From: Bacteroidia bacterium
GTDB lineage: Bacteria > Bacteroidota > Bacteroidia > Chitinophagales > Chitinophagaceae
Length of the DNA: 64,000 nt
Direction: 5' to 3'
Assembly: GCA_030426665.1 (NCBI GenBank)
Contig: JAUHYD010000018.1
Span: forward strand, 1 to 64,000
Position 1 is the first letter of the stretch. The number at the start of each line of letters is the position of its first letter. The translations under genes and the position numbers were made by a program. The notes under the pieces were generated by a model. That model made no database searches and was not told the origin of the DNA. It saw only the letters and a program-made list of their open reading frames with translations. This document shows positions 53,545-61,600 of this stretch, in pieces.

Positions 53545-53857
53545 TGGCGTCATAGATAACTTGAAAAAAGGTGTTTTTTTATTGTATATGAAAATATATG
53601 ACTTTGGTTTTCTTGAAATGTAGGGTATTGGTAGTTGTTTTTGTTGTTTCTTATTATGTAATGTGGTCACTCGTATTTCATACGGTAAGCATCAGTAAAG
53701 AATTGGCTAAATGTGATTGTCGTTGGCTTTCTGCAATACGACGTTTCTGTGTACTCACAGATAGGGTATGGCAATAATTAATGAACTAAGAAACGGCAAG
53801 TTTGCCGGACCTACAGCCAAGTTGTGTTGCATTTAATTTAATTCTTTTGTTATCCTT
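53545..53857. other. Intergenic gap between convergent genes
   Basis: 313 bp between the T9SS protein stop and the aspartate kinase stop. I see no gene, tRNA-like cloverleaf or clear terminator stem. A 62-codon frame at 53802 lacks any family resemblance and overlaps the kinase 3' end, so it was left out. Confidence 0.6.
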
Positions 53858-55129
53858 TTACCCCTCTCTCAGCACCATCTGTTTTGTCTTTCTGGTTTCC
53901 TGGCAAAGTAGCTTTTCTTTACCATCGGTGAGGTTGGACATAATCCCGTCTGTAAAGTGGCGGACCGTAAGTAGATTTACGTCTTTGTGAAGGGTGACTT
54001 TGTAATCGTCGCTAAGTGCTTTTATTAGTTTCTCGACTTTGTCTTCCCGGTTGTTGATGCAGGCAATAAAGCTGATAGCAGCATTCTGTATCAGGTTAAT
54101 TTTTACCTTAAGATCGTGGAAGATGCTGTATAGTTTGCTCAGGTTGCTTTCGGTAATAAACGAGAAATCCTTGGTAGTCACTTCTACTAATACCTGATTT
54201 TCTTTCAACACAAACATTGGAGGGAACGTTTCTCCACCTTTCGCCGCAATAATTACAGAGCCGGGTAGCGTAGGGTCAAGAAAGCACTTAACGTACAAAG
54301 GTATTTTGTTGTTTTGAAGCGGTTTAATGGTCTTTGGGTGAATAATCTGTGCTCCGTAGAATGCCATTTCAATTACCTCTTCATAAGTAATTGAGTCAAT
54401 TCGGCAGGTGTTGGCAAACATTTTCGGATCCGCATTCTGAAAACCGTCAACGTCTTTCCATATCGTGAGCGAGTCCATTTTTAGCATTTCAGCCAGAATT
54501 GCGGCCGTATAGTCGGAACCCTCCCTGCCCAGCGTTACCGCTCTGCCATCGACGGTTGAGCCTATAAAGCCCTGAGTAACGACAACGGTGCCTCGCATTA
54601 GCTTTCGACCGATTATTGCTTCTGCTTCCAGTCTGGTATAATCCCTGTCTACAACGGCATCTCTGAAAGTGTCGTCTGTTAGCACCACTTTTCTTATATC
54701 CACCCATTCACAATTGACGCCGTTTTGTAGTAGCAAAAAGTAAAAGAGCAGCGATGATAGCAATTCTCCTACGGATACAATCTGATCGTAAGAATAATCG
54801 TAGTTGGAAGGGTCTATGTTTTCTATTGCTCGGTTTAGCTCACCAAAATACGGTGCCAGCCCTTCTTCAGCCATTTCGTAATGACTGGAATCTAACATTT
54901 CTTTTGCCTGAATGAGATGTTTCTGTGCAAGGTCTGCTGCAAGTATCAACGCCATTTCCCTGTCATTCTTGAACGCAAATTCAACAATGACTTCAAGGGC
55001 ATTTGTGGTCTTGCCTAATGCCGACAATACTATGAGTAGCGGATTTTTTTCTTCTTTAATAATCGGCAACAATGCCGTCATTCTTTCTGCTGTAGCCGTA
55101 GAGGCTCCCCCGAATTTATAAACTTTCAT
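53858..55129 (-). CDS. lysC: Aspartate kinase, monofunctional
   Basis: 423 residues from the ATG at 55129 (MKVYKFGGASTATAERM). The kinase domain carries KFGGAS, IVSVGELLSSLLFYFLLLQN, GFIGSTVDGRAVTLGREGSD and the aspartate loop IWKDVDGFQNADPKMF. The C-terminal part has two ACT-like sensor segments (LVEVTTKDFSFITESNLSKL, INLIQNAAISFIACINNRED). It phosphorylates aspartate for lysine, threonine and methionine synthesis. There is no fused homoserine dehydrogenase. It is expressed from its own TAnnTTTG promoter. Confidence 0.93.
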   Translation of the reverse strand: MKVYKFGGASTATAERMTALLPIIKEEKNPLLIVLSALGKTTNALEVIVEFAFKNDREMALILAADLAQKHLIQAKEMLDSSHYEMAEEGLAPYFGELNRAIENIDPSNYDYSYDQIVSVGELLSSLLFYFLLLQNGVNCEWVDIRKVVLTDDTFRDAVVDRDYTRLEAEAIIGRKLMRGTVVVTQGFIGSTVDGRAVTLGREGSDYTAAILAEMLKMDSLTIWKDVDGFQNADPKMFANTCRIDSITYEEVIEMAFYGAQIIHPKTIKPLQNNKIPLYVKCFLDPTLPGSVIIAAKGGETFPPMFVLKENQVLVEVTTKDFSFITESNLSKLYSIFHDLKVKINLIQNAAISFIACINNREDKVEKLIKALSDDYKVTLHKDVNLLTVRHFTDGIMSNLTDGKEKLLCQETRKTKQMVLREG

Positions 55130-55144
55130 ATTTTGTAAAGTGCG

Positions 55145-55152
55145 CAAAGGTA
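55145..55152 (-). promoter_or_regulatory. Promoter -7 box of the aspartate kinase gene
   Basis: TACCTTTG on the minus strand matches TAnnTTTG and ends 15 nt before the ATG at 55129. The leader would be about 10 nt. Confidence 0.55.
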
Positions 55153-55258
55153 ACAAAAACAACACATGTTACACATGTGTTATTTGGAATTGAATACATG
55201 TAAGATTCAAAGCGATTGCAAAAATCCCTTTTTGATTTATGGATTAAGCAGCGAAGAA

Positions 55259-57106
55259 TTAAAGCACCTTCTTTCCTTTCATTGCGTCTTTAAGTGCGCC
55301 TTCCATTACGCGCTCTGCATATGGGCGCGATACATCGTTAAGTTGCTCCGTTTCCTGTTGAATTTTGTCCTTGTCCTGGCCATTGATAGCGGCTGCCAAA
55401 ACTGCCATTTGTTTTCTGGTTGCTGCTATTTCTTCTTCAGACAGACTGTCGCTATGCTTACTAATAAACTTCTCGGTAGTATCTAACATTTGTTTCGCCT
55501 CGGTGCTTGCTTCCACCAGCGCACGAGTACCGATGTCTTCTTTTGCATGGGTAAGACTGTCGAGCAACATTTTTTCTACTTCCTCATCTGTAAGTCCGTA
55601 TTGTGGCTTTACGTCTATCGATTGGGCAACGCCACTTCTCAGCTCTTTTGCGCTTACACGCAATATGCCATCCGCATCTATCAGGAACGTTACTTCAACT
55701 TTCGGGAGTCCGGCAGGCATGCCCGGTATGCCGGTCAGGTTAAACTCAGCTAGTTTCCTGTTGTCTTTTACCAGATCTCTTTCCCCTTGAAAAACAGAAA
55801 TGCGCATTCCGCTTTGTCCGTCTTTCTGGGTCGTGTATTGTCTGGCAATTTTATTTGGGATTTTTGAGTTTCGGGGGATTAATACGTCCATCAGGCCTCC
55901 CATAGTCTCTATACCGAGCGAAAGGGGAGTGACGTCAAGTAACAGCATGTCCGTGTTTTTACCGGCCAGAATATCTGCCTGCACGGCGGCACCCAAAGCG
56001 ACGACCTCATCGGGATTCAAATCATCAAAAACATCTTTTTCGAAGAAGCTTTTTACACTTTCCTTTACGATAGGCACCCGCGTACTTCCTCCTACCATTA
56101 CAACGGCATCAATTTTATCTTTAGCGATACCTGCATCTTTCAATGCATTCTTGCAGGCAGTTATTGTCCGGTCAATCAATGGTTGCACCAACTCATTGAA
56201 TTTGTCTCTGCTTAGTGTTACCTTCTTGCCCGAAATTTCGCCTTCAAATCCATCATTTTTTGATAAATGTTTTTTAGCTGCCTCCGCGGTTACTCGCAAA
56301 TGTTGCATCGCCATTTTGTCGTCAGCGGGTATTCCCAGCTCTTCGCTCCAGTAGTTAGCAATTGCTCTGTCCATATCATCGCCGCCCAGATAGGTGTCTC
56401 CGTTTGTCGACAATACTTCAAAAATGCCATTACTTATTGTAAGTATCGATACATCAAACGTCCCTCCGCCCAGGTCATATACCGCGATCGTCTTTTCTTC
56501 ATTTGCTTTTGCACCAAGACCGTATGCCAGACTCGCGGCTGTTGGTTCATTGATAATCCTCAGTACATCAAGCCCAGCCAGTCTGCCGGCATCTCGCGTT
56601 GCCTGCCTTTGTGCATCATTGAAGTAAGCCGGTACTGTAATTACTGCTTTGCTTATGTTTACCTTTAATATATGCTCGGCGCGCTTTTTTAATTCTGATA
56701 GGATAGCTGACGACAACTCAATAGGTGAGTAAAACTTATCGCCTATCTGTACCTTTACCAGAGAATCTGTATCATCGTCAATAACATTGTATGAGAAGAA
56801 TCCCGCTTCCTTGCTGACATCCTTATAGGATTTTCCCATTAGTCGCTTGGCAGAGTATATAGTGCGTTCGGGTTGTTTCAACAGCATGTCTTTTGCCGGG
56901 TTGCCTACTGTGATATTGTTATATTCATCAAAATGCACAATTGACGGAACCAATGTGAGTCCGTCTGTCTCTTTAAGTGCAATCGGTTGTTGAGAATCTT
57001 CTCTGACAATTGCCACTAAGCTATTCGTAGTGCCTAAATCTATTCCTACTATTATGTCTTCTGTTTGTAAACTTCCCGTCGCTATATTTATCGCTACTTT
57101 TCCCAT
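55259..57106 (-). CDS. hscA: Fe-S assembly chaperone HscA (Hsp70 family)
   Basis: 615 residues. Actin-like ATPase ([74 protein letters not shown]) and the Hsp70 substrate-binding domain ([40 protein letters not shown]). The opening [20 protein letters not shown], length of 615 and absence of the DnaK C-terminal EEVD-like tail point to the HscA-type chaperone of Bacteroidota, which assists the Fe-S scaffold IscU with a J-protein HscB. iscU, hscB and fdx are not adjacent. Confidence 0.85.
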   Translation of the reverse strand: MGKVAINIATGSLQTEDIIVGIDLGTTNSLVAIVREDSQQPIALKETDGLTLVPSIVHFDEYNNITVGNPAKDMLLKQPERTIYSAKRLMGKSYKDVSKEAGFFSYNVIDDDTDSLVKVQIGDKFYSPIELSSAILSELKKRAEHILKVNISKAVITVPAYFNDAQRQATRDAGRLAGLDVLRIINEPTAASLAYGLGAKANEEKTIAVYDLGGGTFDVSILTISNGIFEVLSTNGDTYLGGDDMDRAIANYWSEELGIPADDKMAMQHLRVTAEAAKKHLSKNDGFEGEISGKKVTLSRDKFNELVQPLIDRTITACKNALKDAGIAKDKIDAVVMVGGSTRVPIVKESVKSFFEKDVFDDLNPDEVVALGAAVQADILAGKNTDMLLLDVTPLSLGIETMGGLMDVLIPRNSKIPNKIARQYTTQKDGQSGMRISVFQGERDLVKDNRKLAEFNLTGIPGMPAGLPKVEVTFLIDADGILRVSAKELRSGVAQSIDVKPQYGLTDEEVEKMLLDSLTHAKEDIGTRALVEASTEAKQMLDTTEKFISKHSDSLSEEEIAATRKQMAVLAAAINGQDKDKIQQETEQLNDVSRPYAERVMEGALKDAMKGKKVL

Positions 57107-57125
57107 ATCTATTGTTTTCGAAGTG

Positions 57126-57133
57126 CAAAGGTA
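57126..57133 (-). promoter_or_regulatory. Promoter -7 box of hscA
   Basis: TACCTTTG on the minus strand matches TAnnTTTG, 19 nt before the ATG at 57106. The same octamer is used by the aspartate kinase gene. Confidence 0.55.
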
Positions 57134-57256
57134 ATTAAGTTGTATCCTTTTTTTGATTGAGTAATCTTATTGGTACATCTACTATAACTAACTATCGAGG
57201 CTACCCGTTTTCCTGAATAAATGGTGCGTAAGCTTACTATTGAGAAACGTACTGTG

Positions 57257-57264
57257 TACATTTG
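57257..57264 (+). promoter_or_regulatory. Promoter -7 box of the methyltransferase gene
   Basis: TACATTTG matches TAnnTTTG and lies 17 nt before GTG 57282. It sits inside the longest possible reading frame (TTG at 57240), so the longer start is unlikely. Confidence 0.5.
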
Positions 57265-57281
57265 AGTCTAAATACGCAATT

Positions 57282-58229
57282 GTGACAGACGATAAACAAA
57301 TAATGTTCCTGAACCGCCTCACCAAGGTTTTTAAACATTTTGGAAAATTGGCACGTAAGCAAAACGTTGCATGTTTCCGGTTTTATGATCATGATTTACC
57401 GGAGTTTCCTTTTGCCATTGATTGGTATAATGGAGTGATACACGCTGCAGAATACAAAAGAAAGCACGGAATGGATGATAATGACCATGAGTTATGGCTA
57501 CAGACATGCCGAGAAACCATTGCTGAGGTAACCGGTGTAGATGAGTTAGAAATATTTATGAAAGTGAGGCAGCGTAAAGCCGGCAGACAAGGGCAATATG
57601 AAAAGTTTGACGGTAAGAAAGAGGAACGTATTGTGCCTGAAGGAGGGCTGAACTTCATCGTAAATATGACAGACTATCTGGATACGGGATTGTTTCTTGA
57701 CCATCGCATAACACGAAACATGGTAAGGGATGAGTCGAGAGATAAACACGTATTGAATTTATTTTGTTATACAGGGGCTTTTAGTGTTTATGCTGCCGCT
57801 GGCGGAGCCAAGACCGTTACATCTGTAGATTTATCGAAAACATATATTAATTGGGCAAAGCGGAATATGCAATACAATAAATTGTATGATGATGAAAAAC
57901 ACGACTTTGTGCACGGAGATGTAATGGAGTGGCTGGATCATATGCCCGAAAATTATTATGATATTATCATATGTGACCCGCCTACATTCTCAAACAGTAA
58001 ACGCATGGAGGATAATTTTGATGTTCAGAGAGACCATGTTGTGCTGCTTCGAAAGTTATTGAAAAGCTGTGCCGATACAGGCCGTATTTATTTTAGCAAT
58101 AATTACAGAAATTTCGAAATTGAGTCGGAAAGGATTCCGGCTGTCACTATAAAAGATATTACCAAGATGACGACCCCGTTTGATTTTCAGGGTAAACTAA
58201 ATAGGAAATGTTACCAGATAGAAAAGTAG
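57282..58229 (+). CDS. SAM-dependent methyltransferase, RlmI-like
   Basis: 315 residues from GTG 57282, or about 308 from ATG 57303. A PUA-like N-terminal region is missing or reduced; the N-terminal NRLTKVFKHFGKLARKQNVA and LPEFPFAIDWYN segments precede a Rossmann methyltransferase: motif I NLFCYTGAFSVYAAAGGAKT and motif IV DIIICDPPTFSNSKRMEDNF, as in the RlmI/RlmK 23S rRNA C5-cytosine methyltransferase group. It probably methylates an rRNA base; the site is not certain. Single gene, divergent from hscA. Confidence 0.88.
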   Translation: MTDDKQIMFLNRLTKVFKHFGKLARKQNVACFRFYDHDLPEFPFAIDWYNGVIHAAEYKRKHGMDDNDHELWLQTCRETIAEVTGVDELEIFMKVRQRKAGRQGQYEKFDGKKEERIVPEGGLNFIVNMTDYLDTGLFLDHRITRNMVRDESRDKHVLNLFCYTGAFSVYAAAGGAKTVTSVDLSKTYINWAKRNMQYNKLYDDEKHDFVHGDVMEWLDHMPENYYDIIICDPPTFSNSKRMEDNFDVQRDHVVLLRKLLKSCADTGRIYFSNNYRNFEIESERIPAVTIKDITKMTTPFDFQGKLNRKCYQIEK

Positions 58230-58607
58230 ATATTTAATATTTATTGCCTTTTCTTTTCCTTTTAGTAAATATTGCTGTTGATTTAATGAATTCCCGAATT
58301 TCTAATCAATTGATCTAATCGATTGATAAATATTACATTATGTAAATTTATCGTTCGCGATACCCAACGTTTTCCCCTTTTTGACCGCCTATATTGATAT
58401 GCAAGATGTGGAATGATTGCAAGGCTTTTCAATTCTCTACTTTCATTCCATCTGCTTGCGTTGTTCGGAGCTATTTTAGACAAAAAATGTATATATTTGA
58501 GTTGCTGATTTGGAACACTCTGTTAATAGAGCGATTAAATATACAATTTTGCTATTTGCTTTCGAGCAAATATGGTATTGCTGTAGACCTAATTTAATGT
58601 GATTGTT
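58230..58607 (+). promoter_or_regulatory. Long leader region of the giant surface protein
   Basis: 378 bp without a gene. TATATTTG at 58492-58499 is a TAnnTTTG box, giving a leader of about 105 nt. Within it ATTTGCT-TTCG-AGCAAAT (58554-58571) is a 7-bp hairpin with a UUCG loop, 37 nt before the ATG at 58608; it could affect mRNA stability or translation. An imperfect palindrome lies near 58300-58325. The remainder looks AT-rich and empty. Confidence 0.5.
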
Positions 58608-61600
58608 ATGAACAAACAAATGATTTTCAGGGCCGTTTCCCCGGTTTATATGGGCGCAATCTTGTCGGTAGTGTATTTGTTTTCTGCGTTCGGAGCAAGT
58701 GCACAGCAAGCAAATCCACCAATTGCTGCCGGCGGCACTTTGTTGCAAGCTACTAACAATAGTAGCTTGTCAAATGCTTGGAACGGTAGTAGCAATATAT
58801 CAAATGAAAAGGATTACGCTCCACAAATTCGTTCAGGTAAAAACGGAGCGCCGAATTATACTTCATTTTCGCAACCTTCCATTTATTCAGGTAGTGAAGT
58901 CAAAACATATAATGCCGATTATCTCGATCACCCTGAATTAGGAGTTTTGTTCACAGAAACGCCATGTTCTGATTGTTATGAATTGATAGGTAAACGAACG
59001 GCAACAGAAAAATACTTTGTTAAAGAAGGGACAGAAGCGAGTGAGTTTGCGTTGCAATCTAGTTTGTACCCGATGCACTATAAGGATGCCGAGGGCAGAT
59101 GGATGACCATAAACAAACATCTGCAGAAAAGTAAAGATGAAGATGGGGTATACTTCACGGAAAACAGACCATATAATATCACTATCAATGCGAAGAAAGG
59201 GTATTGTATGCTAACCGGCAAAAAAGGAAGCCTCACTTATAACGATAATCTGGCTTTGGTTTATCAACGGCCGGATGGCACAGAAGTGTCTTTAGGGAAT
59301 GCAGACTGGTCAAACTTTACTGCCGGAGATGATGGGGTAAGAATTGTGGATGCATGGCCCGGGATAGATATAGAAATAGGTGTCATGATAAATAGTTTAA
59401 AAACGAACTATGTTATTAAGAGTCCTATGGGCAGCTATTCTTCGGGGAAATTGCTGATAAAAGATGACTTCAACACTTCTGGTGGCTTGTCGGTCGATTT
59501 GCAGGAAGGCAGCGTCACGAAGGAAGTCATAAAAGTAACTGACGAATCAGGCAACGAAGTATTTACAATTAATAAAGCTTTGGGTTACCCTAAAGTTGGT
59601 GATGATGATGCCCTAACAGTGTTGAACTTCAAAAAAGGGACAGGTAATAGGCTGGACATTGAAATTCCGGGCAGCTTGTTAGACCAACCTGCATCAGCCT
59701 ATCCATATATTATTGACCCATTGGTAGCGGGTACATTGTCCTCTGGTTTTACTTATACCTCTGGTACATGGCCTCCGGCTATTACGAGTACATCTGAGTT
59801 TTGCACAAATACAAATTCCGTAACTATCCCTGCTGCTGCGACACTTACCGACATTCAGTTGACGTTCACCTATTACGGACCACCGGCAACGTCCTGGGGG
59901 CAGTCCAGGTTGGCTTTTCAGGTGAGTGGTGGGTGTACCTGGGGGTGGCTGTCATGTTCTGCCGCAGCCTCGAGCAGTGGTATCCCGGGCAATACATGTG
60001 GATTACTAAATCGTAGTGTATGGTCTACCAGTGCAGCATGGGGAACAACTGCCGGTTGTTTGCCTGCATTCAGTTGTAGCTCGTACACGTTACCTTTTCA
60101 GCTTTTGCTCACGCAGCAGGCGTCGTCTACAGCTGCTTGTTCTCAGACTGTCTATGCAACGGCTACGGGGTTCACTGTAACTGTGTATGGAACTACGGCA
60201 ATATTGCCTAGCATTACTCCTCCTTCAGGAACAACATTGTGTATGCCATCCACGCTGACACTGTTGGGCTCGCCGGCAGGTGGTACGTGGTTGTCAACCG
60301 CAACTGGTGTTGCGACTGTTTCCGGCGGCGTTTTGACCGGCGTTTCTAACGGTACTACGAGTATTGAATATACATCCAGCGGATGCACAGCATCTTTGGG
60401 TATTACCGTCGGCACAACTCCTACAGTAACCGGTACACCACGCATCTGTTTCCCTGGAACAACCAGCCTTACAGGAACCCCAACCGGGGGCACGTGGTCT
60501 TCCTCTGCGACCGGCGTTGCAACTATTACTACCGGTGGGTTGGTTACAGGGGTTTCCATTGGAACTACCTTAATAAATTACAATACGGGTACCTGTTCTG
60601 CTACCGTGCCGGTAGACGTTAATAGCCCTACAGCCGTTACACCGACTACACAGCCAACGGGTATTACTTTTACGGGAGTTACGGCTTCCGGTGCAACAGT
60701 CAATTTCACACCCAATGGCTCATCAGGGTATTTGGTTATTGCCAGTACGTCACCCACGCTTTACGCTTCGCCAACAACGTACACTACCTATGCTACGGGA
60801 AGTTCTTTTGGTGGTGGAATTGTAATTCAGGGGTCGACATCCGGAAGTGCACCGGCCTATACAACCACTTTGTTGAACTCAAATACGCATTATTACATTT
60901 TTGTTTTTGCCTTTAATAATAATTGCACAGGACCGCAATACAACCTCTCATCGCCCCTTACTGGCAATTTCAATACCTGTGTCGGTGCTACCGGTAGCCC
61001 GACTGTCGGCACCACAGGGGTTAATTTTATTAATATCAGCTGGACCGCTTCCCCTGCCGGTGGCGGACATGTTTCTCCTATAAACTATACAGTTTATGCC
61101 TATACCGATGCAGGTCTGACGACTTTGGCGCCCGGTTTTCCGGTTGCTGCGGGAACAGGTACATCCTATACGCTTTCAGGTCTCACACCGGGAGCACAAT
61201 ATTGGTTCCGTGTTGCGCCTTCAGATGCATGTGCCATCATGAGCGGAGTTGCTACAGCTATGACTACTTGTTCTGCAGCTGGTTCTATTCCCTATTTACA
61301 GACGTTTGAAGTTAGTACCATTCTTGGAGACAGAAGCCCGAACTGTATGACCTCTAATGTTCAGAATTGTGTTTTCTCGGGTGTGCAGACAAGTGTTACG
61401 TATATAGGTACTATTAGCACAAATCATACATCGGGTGGGTCAAAGTTTTATAATTTCTTCAGAGGCGGTGCTTGTTCCGCAGGATGGGCCAATCAATGGT
61501 TGCTGCTACCTCCGCTTACTATGAACGCGGGTACTACATATACCCTTAGCTTTTGGTATGTCACCAGCGGCCCGGCCTGGGCTGCCGTTGATGCGCAGGT

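Noticed and set aside
53802-53990. 62-codon frame near the aspartate kinase 3' end
   Set aside because: Mostly antisense to the kinase and without family resemblance.
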